Shown piece after piece: positions 24,516 through 33,463 of a DNA stretch of 64,000 bases; the stretch's first letter is position 1; each line of letters opens with the position of its first letter. The notes beneath the pieces are model-generated. The model worked only from the letters and a program-made list of their open reading frames with translations. It did not search any database and was not told the DNA's origin. A program made the translations under genes and the position numbers. Origin of the DNA: Chloroflexota bacterium (GTDB lineage: Bacteria > Chloroflexota > Anaerolineae > Aggregatilineales > Phototrophicaceae); assembly GCA_026707225.1 (NCBI GenBank), contig JAPOXG010000001.1, positions 127,201 to 191,200 on the forward strand, given 5' to 3'.

Positions 24516-25340
24516 TTATTGCTGTTGGCGCTTTCTGCGCAAAAGTGGCGAACGCATTTCTTCGACATACAGCGCTTGGCTGGGCATGACGTTGGCGACA
24601 TTGGCATTTTTGCCAAAGATGCTGAAATACAGCTTGAGGTTTTCGTGCCAGAGCATGGGACCTTCCTTCGGCGATGTTGCCTCGAAGACGATGTTCTCAA
24701 GCCCAAGCGCGTCGACCACTTTGCCTATTTCATTCGCGGTATTTTCACCTTGAAGATCAAACTCCTCATGGTCGATCATGACCATGAAAGCGCCGTCCTC
24801 TAGGGCGGCCGCGGCGCCGCGCAGAATCTCGTCGGCGGTTGAGGCGCGCGGGGGCAGGCTCAAATTCCAGTGATGAATTGGATGATGCTCCTGGATGATG
24901 CGCATGCCCAGATCGAGCGCCAGTCTGCGCCAGGCCTTCCATTGCGCGGCGCTCACCTCGTCCGTGGTGTTCATGAACTCGATGACGCGAAAGCCCAACT
25001 CGCGCCCGGCTTCAATGGCGCTTTCCACCACACCGTGCTGATACGCTTGCATGAAGAAAGAGTGATCCAGATAAGGCTCGACGGCAAAGCGCTGATAGAC
25101 TGCGATCTTGCGTTTCAGCCAATCATGCGGGCTGAAGATGACTTGCGTGGTGACGATCTTTACATAGTCCAGGCGCGCGGCCGCTACTTCGAGGAAGTCC
25201 TCCAGCTCGACCAAGCCCATGCGCTCGATATATCGCGGCGCTTCGTCGTAACCGACGTCCTTGAGCCAGGTCTGTCGCAGCTTGCGCGGCTTCGGATACG
25301 CGGGAACAGCAAAAACCTCGCTCATGGATTTTGGCGGCAT
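24516..25340 (-). CDS. Divergent phosphosulfolactate synthase (ComA)-family TIM barrel
   Basis: A 274-residue protein resembling the ComA family, whose founding enzyme joins sulfite to phosphoenolpyruvate. The similar stretch runs from LVELEDFLEVAAARLDYVK (residues 43-61) through GRELGFRVIEFMN (112-124). However, the family motif FGWGT after the Lys is replaced by IVTTQ (62-66), GGTLFE by DHSFFM (92-97), and the SEVGKK region by EHHPIHHW (151-158), which looks metal-binding. The chemistry may therefore differ. The start is the ATG at 25338-25340, six bases after GGAG; the longer frame overlaps the divergent gene. It is the first gene of the four-gene operon. Confidence 0.75.
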   Translation of the reverse strand: MPPKSMSEVFAVPAYPKPRKLRQTWLKDVGYDEAPRYIERMGLVELEDFLEVAAARLDYVKIVTTQVIFSPHDWLKRKIAVYQRFAVEPYLDHSFFMQAYQHGVVESAIEAGRELGFRVIEFMNTTDEVSAAQWKAWRRLALDLGMRIIQEHHPIHHWNLSLPPRASTADEILRGAAAALEDGAFMVMIDHEEFDLQGENTANEIGKVVDALGLENIVFEATSPKEGPMLWHENLKLYFSIFGKNANVANVMPSQALYVEEMRSPLLRRKRQQQ

Positions 25341-25495
25341 TTTATACTCCTTGTCACGCTGGCTCCGCTCTTTGTCCCCTGGATAATAGTGCCGATTGCC
25401 TTTAGATACCATGCAATATGCTTGCTCCCGCACAGTCTCAGCGCGGGTCGACTCTGGTACAATCGAGGGGCTATCTACGATTCTGGATTTTGCCC

Positions 25496-26524
25496 ATGCG
25501 AACGAGCAAGGTTATTCACATCGTAAGCTGCCATGCCGAAGGCGAAGTTGGCAATGTGATTGTCGGCGGGGCGCCGCCGCCAGCGGGCGAAACGCTTTGG
25601 GAGCAGTCGCGCTGGATCGCCCAGGATCAGTCGCTGCGGCAGTTCGTGCTGAACGAACCGCGAGGCGGTGTCTTCAAGCATGTCAACCTTCTCGTTCCGC
25701 CAAAGCACCCCGAAGCCGTCTATGGCTTCATCATCATGGAGCCGGAGCATACGCCGCCGATGTCGGGCTCTAACTCGATCTGCGTGGCCACGGTGCTGCT
25801 GGATACTGGCATGGTCGCGATGCAAGAGCCGGAAACGACATTCATGCTCGAGGCGCCCGCCGGCTTGCTGCGCATCCGCGCATTCTGCCAGGACGGCAAG
25901 GCGCAAAGCATTGAATTTCAGAATGTGCCGTCGTTCGTAGACCGGCTTGACGCGGCTTTGGAAGTCGAAGATCTTGGGACGCTGAATGTGGATGTCGCTT
26001 ATGGAGGCGACAGCTTTGTATTGGTTGACGCGCATTCATTGGGATTCGAGATCTTGCCGGACGAAGCCCTCGATCTGGCGCGGGCAGGCGCGCAAGTTAC
26101 TACCGCGGCCAACGAACAGCTCGGTTTTCAGCACCCGATTCATGAGGAATGGGACCAGATTTCGTTCTGCCAGTTCACCTTGCCGATCGAACGACAAGGC
26201 CGCCAGTTAACCGGCCGTAACACAGTCGCTATTGATCCTGGCAAGCTGGACCGATCGCCCTGCGGCACGGGCTGCTCGGCGCGGATGGCTGTGCTGCAGG
26301 CGCGCGGTGAAATGGGGCTCGGGGATCGGTTCGTCGCTCGCTCAATCATTGGTTCGCGATTTGACTGTCAGATTGCTGAAGTCGCCTCCCTGCGCGGTCG
26401 CGCGACGGTTGTGCCACGCATACGCGGACGCGCCTGGATAACTGGTACGCAGCAACTGATGCTCGACCCGGACGATCCTTGGCCGCTGGGTTATCGCCTC
26501 ACCGATACTTGGCCCAAACGTTGA
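25496..26524 (+). CDS. Proline racemase family protein (hydroxyproline epimerase/dehydratase-like)
   Basis: A 342-residue member of the proline racemase family, which acts on proline or hydroxyproline by two-base chemistry. The first catalytic position is Ser90 in PMSGSNSIC, instead of the Cys of classical racemases; the second is Cys256 in [12 protein letters not shown] Ser/Cys pair points to hydroxyproline epimerisation or dehydration more than proline racemisation. Start is the ATG at 25496, where similarity begins. It is divergent from the ComA-like operon and convergent with the GH127 gene. Confidence 0.88.
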   Translation: MRTSKVIHIVSCHAEGEVGNVIVGGAPPPAGETLWEQSRWIAQDQSLRQFVLNEPRGGVFKHVNLLVPPKHPEAVYGFIIMEPEHTPPMSGSNSICVATVLLDTGMVAMQEPETTFMLEAPAGLLRIRAFCQDGKAQSIEFQNVPSFVDRLDAALEVEDLGTLNVDVAYGGDSFVLVDAHSLGFEILPDEALDLARAGAQVTTAANEQLGFQHPIHEEWDQISFCQFTLPIERQGRQLTGRNTVAIDPGKLDRSPCGTGCSARMAVLQARGEMGLGDRFVARSIIGSRFDCQIAEVASLRGRATVVPRIRGRAWITGTQQLMLDPDDPWPLGYRLTDTWPKR

Positions 26525-26531
26525 ATCCCGC

Positions 26532-28421
26532 TCAGCTTCGATTCAGCCATACGGTCATCTGCCCTTCGCCGCGATGCCCCCAAGCGTAGTAGGGAATGGC
26601 GCTGAATTCGACCGTATTGCCCAGTGCGTCCAATGCGTCTCCGCTCAAGGTGGTGATGCCGCCCAGCAGGTCAGCCTTGTGTTCGGCTTTGATCGCGCTC
26701 GCGTCCGGCAGGCTCAGGTCCAGCACATCTGCTTCGTTGTCAGCTGCTTCAAGCGCGTAGAGGATCGGTCCCCGTTCAAGCGCCACCTTGCCGCGCAAGT
26801 CGTCGACGGCATTGTGCGCGATAATCCGCCGGGGCAAGAGCGGCAAACGCAGCAGGATTTGAGATTCGCTTCGCCATTCTCTCTCGAGGCTTATGTAGCC
26901 ATCCTCGAGTAGATAAGGAATTATCATGCCGTCCATTGAAAGATAGGCGTCATCAAAGCTTGTCTTCGCAAAGCGGTACAAATCACTTGGAAGCGGTTGA
27001 TGCCGCGCATAGCCGGGTACACGCAGCTTCAAGTTGAAGGTAATTGGCTTCGACACACTGACTTGAAGAACGATATCGCCATCCCAAGGATAGTCCGTCA
27101 ACTGCTGTATGCGCACATCGGTATCTTTGACGCGGAAGCGTCCGCTGCCGGCGGCATAGAGATTGACGAAAATGTCGCGGTCGCGCCGGGCGTAAATGTA
27201 GCTTGGCAAGGATGGCAGCAGTCGGACGACATTCGTCGGACAGCATGATGTCTGATACCAAGGCTGCCGCGTCATCGACGTGCCGAGGTTGAAGGGATAT
27301 TTGCCATCGCAAGCCAGCGGATTGACGTAGAAGAACGAACGTCCGTCCATACCGATGCCGGACAAGAATCCGTTGTAAAGCGCGCGCTCCAAGATGTCGA
27401 TATATTTCGCCTCGCCCGTCAACTGGAACAGGCGCTGGTTCCAGAGGATGTTCGCTTGGGCGGCGCAGGTCTCGTTATAGGCGGTCAAGTTGGGCAATTC
27501 ATAATTGTCGCCGAAGGCTTCCCCATCATGGCGAGCGCCAATGCCACCTGTAAGCGCCAGCTTCTTGCCGACCACGTTTTCCCACAGCGCCTTCACGGCG
27601 GCGGCGTATTGTCCGTCGCCGGTCAGCGCGGCGATGTCGGTCATGCCCGCGTACATATAGCCGGCGCGGACGGCGTGCCCAACTGCCTCCCGCTGCTCCG
27701 TCACCGGCAGATGGTCCTGGCAGTTCGGACCGTATACATCACGCCCGTTCGCCCGGCCGCGCTCGTCGAGGAAGAATTTCGCCAGGCGCAGATAGCGATC
27801 TTCGCCAGTCGCGCGGTATAGCGCTGCCAGACCGATTTCGATCTCTTGATGGCCCGGCACATCGCGGAGCTTGTCGACGCCGAAGACGGAGTCAATAAGA
27901 TCGGCATTCTTAAGGGCGACATCGAGGAACTTCCGCTTGCCCGTCGATTCATAGTAGGCGACCGCGGCTTCGTACATGTGCCCCACATTGTAAAGTTCGT
28001 GGTTGACGCCGAGGTTGGACCAGCGTTCCGGCCCACAATGCTCGGGCGCGTTTTTCGGGTCGATTGTACGAGCCGTGTAGAGGTATCCATCTTCTTCCTG
28101 GGCGGCGGCGAACTTGTCGATGAGGTCGTCCAGGTAAGCTTCCAGTTTCGGGTTTGGCGCGCTGTGCAGGGCGTAGGCGGCGCCCTGGACGACTTTGAAG
28201 ACATCGGAATCGTTGTAGAAGATGCCCTGATGCGGACCATCCATCAGTCCGCCGGCTTTAGCGAAGTTGTCGATGCGTCCCGTTTCTTCACATTTCTCGA
28301 AGTCGTAGGGAATGGCTACATCGATGGCAGTGTCGATGCGCCTTTTCCAGAACTTGTCTCCGATTGTCACGTTCGTGAATGACAGAGGCTGGATTGCGTA
28401 ATCGCTCTTCTTGCTCTTCAT
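26532..28421 (-). CDS. GH127 beta-L-arabinofuranosidase
   Basis: A 629-residue glycoside hydrolase of the DUF1680/GH127 family, which releases beta-L-arabinofuranose. The active-site set known from HypBA1 is present: Glu301 in DGEAFGDNYELP as acid/base, and the zinc/nucleophile set Glu317 and Cys319 (NETC) with Cys393-Cys394 (TSCCPTN). No signal peptide is seen, so it may act on imported oligosaccharides. It lies 11 bases after a paralogous gene and is probably cotranscribed with it. Confidence 0.93.
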   Translation of the reverse strand: MKSKKSDYAIQPLSFTNVTIGDKFWKRRIDTAIDVAIPYDFEKCEETGRIDNFAKAGGLMDGPHQGIFYNDSDVFKVVQGAAYALHSAPNPKLEAYLDDLIDKFAAAQEEDGYLYTARTIDPKNAPEHCGPERWSNLGVNHELYNVGHMYEAAVAYYESTGKRKFLDVALKNADLIDSVFGVDKLRDVPGHQEIEIGLAALYRATGEDRYLRLAKFFLDERGRANGRDVYGPNCQDHLPVTEQREAVGHAVRAGYMYAGMTDIAALTGDGQYAAAVKALWENVVGKKLALTGGIGARHDGEAFGDNYELPNLTAYNETCAAQANILWNQRLFQLTGEAKYIDILERALYNGFLSGIGMDGRSFFYVNPLACDGKYPFNLGTSMTRQPWYQTSCCPTNVVRLLPSLPSYIYARRDRDIFVNLYAAGSGRFRVKDTDVRIQQLTDYPWDGDIVLQVSVSKPITFNLKLRVPGYARHQPLPSDLYRFAKTSFDDAYLSMDGMIIPYLLEDGYISLEREWRSESQILLRLPLLPRRIIAHNAVDDLRGKVALERGPILYALEAADNEADVLDLSLPDASAIKAEHKADLLGGITTLSGDALDALGNTVEFSAIPYYAWGHRGEGQMTVWLNRS

Positions 28422-28432
28422 ACTTGGTCCTC

Positions 28433-30313
28433 TTAACTTTGCGCGATGGGAAAGGCCGCGATTCGCAGTTGAGTCGAGCCATAAGGAATCAGCGCGATCT
28501 CTTCGGTTGCTTCAGCCGTGGGATGTGGTCCGGCGTCTATATCGGCGGCGGAATTGTCTTGCAGTGTCCATTGCGGCAATTGTCTTGCCTTCACGTTGAG
28601 GGTTACCGGCGGGTCGTCGGTGGAGAAGGGCGCGATGCTCGGTTCAGCCACATCGACGCTCACACCGGCGAGCTTCGCTTCATCGTCGAGCAGCAATCCG
28701 TAATTCCAGGGTGATCTTGGGTAAATTTCCCAATCGGCATGCGGCAGTTCGCCGGCGATCTGTTTCCATTCCTCGTCAATCCTGGCGCCGAAGAGCAAGG
28801 GACCGCGGTACACCGAGCGCAAACCTTTATGCCCTTCGCTGAGTCGCAGGGTCATCGGCAATTCGAGCCGGATGGAATCGCCGGACTCCCAGCGTTGTTG
28901 CACTCGATGAAACGTGCCGGCGGCGCGAAACTCGCTTGTTTTCCCATTGATCGTCAGTTGGGCTTCATGCGCCCAATCCGGAATTCGCAGCTGGAAATCA
29001 AATTGGCAGGGCGATTCCAACTCGAAGTCGAACTTAATCTCGCCCTTGAAGGGGTAGGCCGTCTCCTGGGTGATGGTCACGGGAATGCCGTCGCCGACAG
29101 TGGTTTTGACCTGGCAGGGCGCATAGGCGACTGCGGCAATCCCGCCGTCGGGCGTCGCCATGAACAGGCTCTTGGTGAACTTTGGCCAAGCCTGGTGCAT
29201 ATTGGCGGTGCAGCAGCCGAAGTGGGGCTCGAGTCCAAAGATATTGGATTCGTCGGAGTTGTCGGTCCAGTTGCGCTTGGCGACCGTCGCCAGGACTTGA
29301 TTCACTTGCTGGTCGTATTGATGCGCCCACATGTCGGGCGTGAAGGTGGCTGGCAGGGCATTGTACGCCACCTGTTCCAATTGATCGCCGAAGAAGGGAT
29401 CGCCCAGAATCCGCATCAGCTCTTCCAGAGAGAACATGAACTCAGACACCGCGCAGAGTTCGGCGCCGCTGACCGGCGATGTGCCGTTGAGGTGTTCGTC
29501 GCAACTGAAGATGCCGTTGGGCTGGCCGTGGTGCCGCATCAGGTTGTCGATGCCCAGGCGTGACGCCATGCGGTGCCAGGGTTTGCCCGTCTGTATGTAG
29601 AAGACAGCGCCGGCTTTGACGCCCATTGCATTGTTAGGCCCATGCGTCATCATTCCGTGATTCCACGCTTGCAGCGGCAGGATATGGCGCAGGCTGTAGT
29701 TCGCCTGCAATTCGGGCCAATCCAGCGTTCTGTCCATCAAATCTTGCGCCAGATCCAGCAAGAAAACGTCGCCGGTGTAGTTGTAGAGCCAATGTACCGC
29801 CAGCACATTGTCCATCGCCCGCGCCCAGCCCCACAGATGCAGCGGCCGCAAAGGCAAGACGCGCAACTGATAGAGGAAGTAGTTGCGCATAAGTTCGAGC
29901 ACGCGCTCGTCTTCGCTGACCTCATAGTGCATCATCAACACCTTGAGCATCACCATGCGCGGCCACCAGTCGGGGTCGCGCGTACCGAAGTAACCGCGCT
30001 CGTCCTGACTGTTCAGCGTCCACTCGATCCAGGGCTCGACTTTTTTCAAGAGGCGTTCGTCTTCCAGCAGGTGCGCCAGCGGCAGCAAGCCATCGAGATA
30101 ATAGGGTCCGCGCTCCCAAGCGTCGCCGTCGCCGCCCAGCCAACCATTGTCCGGTCCCAGGTCGGGCCAGAACTCGTCGAGATGGCCCGTGAGTCCATTG
30201 GCTTGTACCTTCAACTGGTTCAGCAGCCAGCCGCGCGGCTTGATCGCGCCGAGGGGCAAGGCCTGGAATGCGGCGGGATAAAGTGGCTCGCGATTCTTGG
30301 GTAGCTTGTCCAT
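28433..30313 (-). CDS. GH127-like glycoside hydrolase (DUF1680), second paralogue
   Basis: A 626-residue protein of the same fold as 26532 but distantly related. Glu273 (CDEHLNG), Glu285 and Cys287 (GAELCA) and Cys367-Cys368 (FGCCTAN) keep the zinc/cysteine active site. The segment QPNGIFSCDEHLNG and the long N-terminal part (DGDAWERGPYYLDGL) fit the subgroup of larger DUF1680 proteins. Start is the ATG at 30311-30313 preceded by AAGAGG; a GTG 48 bases upstream is less likely. Substrate is probably an arabinose- or related furanose-containing glycan, with specificity different from its neighbour. Confidence 0.88.
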   Translation of the reverse strand: MDKLPKNREPLYPAAFQALPLGAIKPRGWLLNQLKVQANGLTGHLDEFWPDLGPDNGWLGGDGDAWERGPYYLDGLLPLAHLLEDERLLKKVEPWIEWTLNSQDERGYFGTRDPDWWPRMVMLKVLMMHYEVSEDERVLELMRNYFLYQLRVLPLRPLHLWGWARAMDNVLAVHWLYNYTGDVFLLDLAQDLMDRTLDWPELQANYSLRHILPLQAWNHGMMTHGPNNAMGVKAGAVFYIQTGKPWHRMASRLGIDNLMRHHGQPNGIFSCDEHLNGTSPVSGAELCAVSEFMFSLEELMRILGDPFFGDQLEQVAYNALPATFTPDMWAHQYDQQVNQVLATVAKRNWTDNSDESNIFGLEPHFGCCTANMHQAWPKFTKSLFMATPDGGIAAVAYAPCQVKTTVGDGIPVTITQETAYPFKGEIKFDFELESPCQFDFQLRIPDWAHEAQLTINGKTSEFRAAGTFHRVQQRWESGDSIRLELPMTLRLSEGHKGLRSVYRGPLLFGARIDEEWKQIAGELPHADWEIYPRSPWNYGLLLDDEAKLAGVSVDVAEPSIAPFSTDDPPVTLNVKARQLPQWTLQDNSAADIDAGPHPTAEATEEIALIPYGSTQLRIAAFPIAQS

Positions 30314-30398
30314 TGGCTGCCTCTTGAGATTCCGGATCGCTTTGATGTGATGAATCGACACTTTTACTTGTGATGCCGGATTCGTTGATTCCCCGCCC

Positions 30399-31145
30399 TT
30401 AAAGCAGATTCGGCGGGACGCCCAACTGGCGGAAAGCGGCGCAGGCTGCGTCCAGGTGCGCCTTGCCGCCAGTCAGCGAGATTTGCAAATGACCGGGAAT
30501 CAGCGCGTCGAATTCGTAGGGCTCCAGCTTGAACATGCTGTCGGCATAGGCGTCGATGCGGCAGTCGTGGATGTTCTGCCAGACGACCTTGCCGCCCCAG
30601 AAAACGAGATCGGCGCCCAGCAGGTAGGTGCGGTCACCACCGCGCATGAGGAAGCTGAGGTGTCCATCGCAATGGCCCGGCGTCTCGAAGGTTTCCAACT
30701 CCAGATTGCCGACTTTCACTGCGTCGCCTTCGACCAGCTCCACATCCACGGGGCAGGGCGGCAGAAAGAATTCGTCGGGGTAGAATCCGGCCGCTTTGGC
30801 GACATCCAGCGCGACCGCTTTTTCGTCGGCCTCGCGGATGACCGGCGCGGCAAATGCCGATGCGTAGACTTCAACATCGAGTCGCTTCTGCGCTTCGGCG
30901 GCGGCGCCGATGTGGTCGCAGTGGTAGTGCGTCAGGATCAGCTTGCGGATCTTGCTTGGGTCCAAGCCGTCGCCGCGGATGTGGTCGAGAATCGTGTCGA
31001 AATCCCGGTCCATGCCCATGCCGGGATCGACCAGCGCCAATTCGCTCCCGCTGTTGAGCACGAAGACGTGGCAGTCCAGGTAGCCGGACAACCCAAAGCC
31101 GAAGTAACCGCCGCCGACAACGTGCAAATCGCTCGTCAGTTTCAT
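30399..31145 (-). CDS. MBL-fold metallo-hydrolase
   Basis: A 248-residue metallo-beta-lactamase-fold hydrolase. The dinuclear site motif THYHCDHIG gives His73, His75, Asp77 and His78; further ligands are the His in TPGHCDGH, the Asp in LLGADLVF and the His in IPGHLQ. It resembles glyoxalase-II-like or lactonase members; the substrate is unknown. Start is the ATG at 31143-31145 after GGAGAAGG; the longer in-frame reading would cover the divergent gene's promoter. It lies 85 bases upstream of the GH127-like gene. Confidence 0.88.
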   Translation of the reverse strand: MKLTSDLHVVGGGYFGFGLSGYLDCHVFVLNSGSELALVDPGMGMDRDFDTILDHIRGDGLDPSKIRKLILTHYHCDHIGAAAEAQKRLDVEVYASAFAAPVIREADEKAVALDVAKAAGFYPDEFFLPPCPVDVELVEGDAVKVGNLELETFETPGHCDGHLSFLMRGGDRTYLLGADLVFWGGKVVWQNIHDCRIDAYADSMFKLEPYEFDALIPGHLQISLTGGKAHLDAACAAFRQLGVPPNLL

Positions 31146-31216
31146 GTTCCTTCTCCAATTAACTCTATCCCTACAAATAGAACGGATTCTCGCGCTTTCG
31201 TCAAGGAGTCTCGGCC

Positions 31217-31669
31217 TTGAGCCGTGAACGCTTTGACGGCTATCAGCTAGCCTGGCTGAACAACGAAATCTATGGCCCATACCAAGGGCTGATCCCCTTT
31301 ATCATCGAAGACGAGACGCCGGGCGAAGAACGCGCGCCAAATGAGAACCAGCGCGCGAACCGCGTAACCGGCATCGACGCGATCACGCTGATTGCTAGGG
31401 AAATCGACTTGCCCGAGCGTATCATGGGCGCCGCTCTAGGTGCAGGAAGGAAGGCTGCACGCGATGAATCGCTGGGAGCGGCAAGTAACGTCTACCAGGT
31501 TGGCTCGCATCGACTGGGATACTTGACGCCGGACGACGAGGGCAGCCCGCTTCATGAACATATCGCGCTGAACCGGCCCGTGCCCTTTCGGGTTCGCTTC
31601 AAGACGGAAGGCATCAAACCTGCCGTCGATCCGCTCGAGGCGGCCAGCACGCGCATCGAGTTTGTCTAG
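31217..31669 (+). CDS. Hypothetical protein, 150 residues, TTG start
   Basis: A small soluble protein that I do not recognise. The start is a TTG eight bases after AAGGAG (31203-31208). The sequence is acidic and ends EAASTRIEFV; the stretch IYGPYQGLIPFIIEDET is hydrophobic-aromatic and could be a dimer or ligand surface. Codon use matches the neighbours. No function is proposed. Confidence 0.6.
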   Translation: MSRERFDGYQLAWLNNEIYGPYQGLIPFIIEDETPGEERAPNENQRANRVTGIDAITLIAREIDLPERIMGAALGAGRKAARDESLGAASNVYQVGSHRLGYLTPDDEGSPLHEHIALNRPVPFRVRFKTEGIKPAVDPLEAASTRIEFV

Positions 31670-31797
31670 TCGAAAACCGTTGTCATTTTGGCAGCTTGCG
31701 CAACATTGGATATACTTTGGCTAGCGCTGGTCAATGAACGGACCGGCCAATTGAAGCATCTATATCCGGGAATATATTCTTGCGGAAAGGACAGTTT

Positions 31798-32313
31798 ATG
31801 AGCGCAAAAAGAGAATACCCCGAGTGGATGGGCAAGATGCGCGCCCTGAACGCGGATGAGCTGCAAGAGTTCCTTGCTGGGCCCGTGGTCGCGCGGATCG
31901 CCACCGTCGACAGCAAGGGCGACCCCTATATCACGCCGGTCTGGCAGGAGTGGGACGGGGAATCGATGTGGGTCATCCCGCGCGCGAAAACCATCTTCGC
32001 CCAGCATTTGCTGCGCCATCCGCGCTGTTCGGTGTCTTGCGCCATGGACAGCACTCCCTACACCCGGGTGCTGTTTCGCGGTCCGGCGGAAGTTGTCGAA
32101 GGACCGGCGCTGATGCATGGCGAATGGCTGGAGATTGGCCGCCGGATGTCGGTGCGTTATTTGGGCGAGCGCGGTCCGGAGTATCTGGAGCCTTCGAGAG
32201 TGCGCCCGCGTTATCTGGTCAAGATCACGCCGGAGAAGACGATTTCCTGGGAAGGCGTCGAGTGGGCGGCGAAGTACCTCGATGACCAGGATGCGCCGGC
32301 CGCCCCGCACTAA
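31798..32313 (+). CDS. Pyridoxamine 5'-phosphate oxidase-like flavin/F420-binding protein
   Basis: A 171-residue split-barrel protein of the PNPOx-like family. It begins the barrel with ELQEFLAGPVVARIATVDSKGD and YITPVWQEWDGE and continues with SMWVIPRAKTIFAQHLLRHP, a typical cofactor-phosphate contact. Such proteins bind FMN, F420 or haem and reduce small molecules. The start is the ATG at 31798, six bases after AAAGGA; a TTG six codons upstream is less likely. It stands just upstream of the sugar importer genes. Confidence 0.82.
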   Translation: MSAKREYPEWMGKMRALNADELQEFLAGPVVARIATVDSKGDPYITPVWQEWDGESMWVIPRAKTIFAQHLLRHPRCSVSCAMDSTPYTRVLFRGPAEVVEGPALMHGEWLEIGRRMSVRYLGERGPEYLEPSRVRPRYLVKITPEKTISWEGVEWAAKYLDDQDAPAAPH

Positions 32314-32375
32314 GGCGCGGCATCAAGCGGTGAAATGACAGCGCTCGCTGCTCAGCGACCCGATCAGGATTGCGA

Positions 32376-33359
32376 ATGAGCGTGGCAAAACCATACGAAT
32401 CGGCGACAAGCGTCGGTGGCTGGCCGTTGCGGCTGCGCCTTTTCATTGCCAATTACGGCGTATACATCGCGCTGCTGGCGCTGCTGCTCGCCGCCACTGT
32501 CCTGACGCCGAGACTCTACGATGTCAACACCATCGCTGTTGTCATGCGGCAGGCATCGCAGTTGGGCATCGTCGCCATTGGGCAGACGCTGATCCTGCTG
32601 GTCGCCGGGCTCGACTTGTCCGTCGGCGGCATCTTCCTGATGACTTCGATCGTGGTGGCGGATGTCACCAACGGGCGTGATGAGCTGGTCATTCCTGCGA
32701 TCTTGATCGCGCTGGCGCTGGGCGCGCTGGTGGGCTTGGGCAACGGCGTCCTGGTGACGAAGCGGCGCGTTCCGCCCTTTGTGGCGACATTGGGCATGCT
32801 GGTCTTGGTCAAGGGCGCTACGCAAGCATACACGAAGGGCGTGCCCGGTGGCTTCGTGCCAGATATCTTGGGCATCGTCAATCAATCCTGGTTTGTGCTT
32901 TCGATTCCGCTGCTTCTGTGGCTGGGGCTGAACGCCGCCTTCATATTCGTTCTGCGGCGAACTGTATACGGCCGTAAAGTCTACGCGGTAGGCAGCAACA
33001 TTGAAGCGGCGCGCCTTTCCGGCATCTCGGTTGATGCCATCCGCATCTCCGTGTACATCCTGGGAAGCTGCCTGGCGGTGGCGTCCGGCATCGTGTTGAC
33101 CGGTTATGTCGGCTATGTGGATCGTTTCATTGGGACCGGGCTGGAGCTGGACTCAATCGCGGCCGCGATCGTCGGCGGGACGGCCTTCGTCGGCGGGCGC
33201 GGGGGCTTGCTGGGAACCATCGCCGGCGTGCTGATCATTCAGATACTGAGCACGATGGCGCTGCTGATGGGCTTGGATATCGAGGTGCAGTTCATCATCA
33301 AGGGCTTGGTGATTCTGGGCGCTGTAACGCTGTACAGCCTCGCCAATGTCGAAGCGTGA
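32376..33359 (+). CDS. Sugar ABC transporter permease, RbsC-type (1)
   Basis: A 327-residue membrane permease of the ribose/galactose (BPD_transp_2) class. It has about ten hydrophobic segments and the family stretch GQTLILLVAGLDLSVGG near 70-86, plus AIVGGTAFVGGRGG near 265. Start is the ATG at 32376, preceded by AGGA; TTG two codons earlier is possible. It forms an importer with 33464, 34767 and the second permease at 36275, with which it probably pairs. Confidence 0.92.
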   Translation: MSVAKPYESATSVGGWPLRLRLFIANYGVYIALLALLLAATVLTPRLYDVNTIAVVMRQASQLGIVAIGQTLILLVAGLDLSVGGIFLMTSIVVADVTNGRDELVIPAILIALALGALVGLGNGVLVTKRRVPPFVATLGMLVLVKGATQAYTKGVPGGFVPDILGIVNQSWFVLSIPLLLWLGLNAAFIFVLRRTVYGRKVYAVGSNIEAARLSGISVDAIRISVYILGSCLAVASGIVLTGYVGYVDRFIGTGLELDSIAAAIVGGTAFVGGRGGLLGTIAGVLIIQILSTMALLMGLDIEVQFIIKGLVILGAVTLYSLANVEA

Positions 33360-33463
33360 GGAAGGAAGAGAAAGGAGGCGCATTGGGAAGATAAAGCTGC
33401 TTAGAAAGCCGGTCAGCCGAAGCAACTCGCGTTGACCTTAAGTAATCTTAGGGAGGAAATCCA

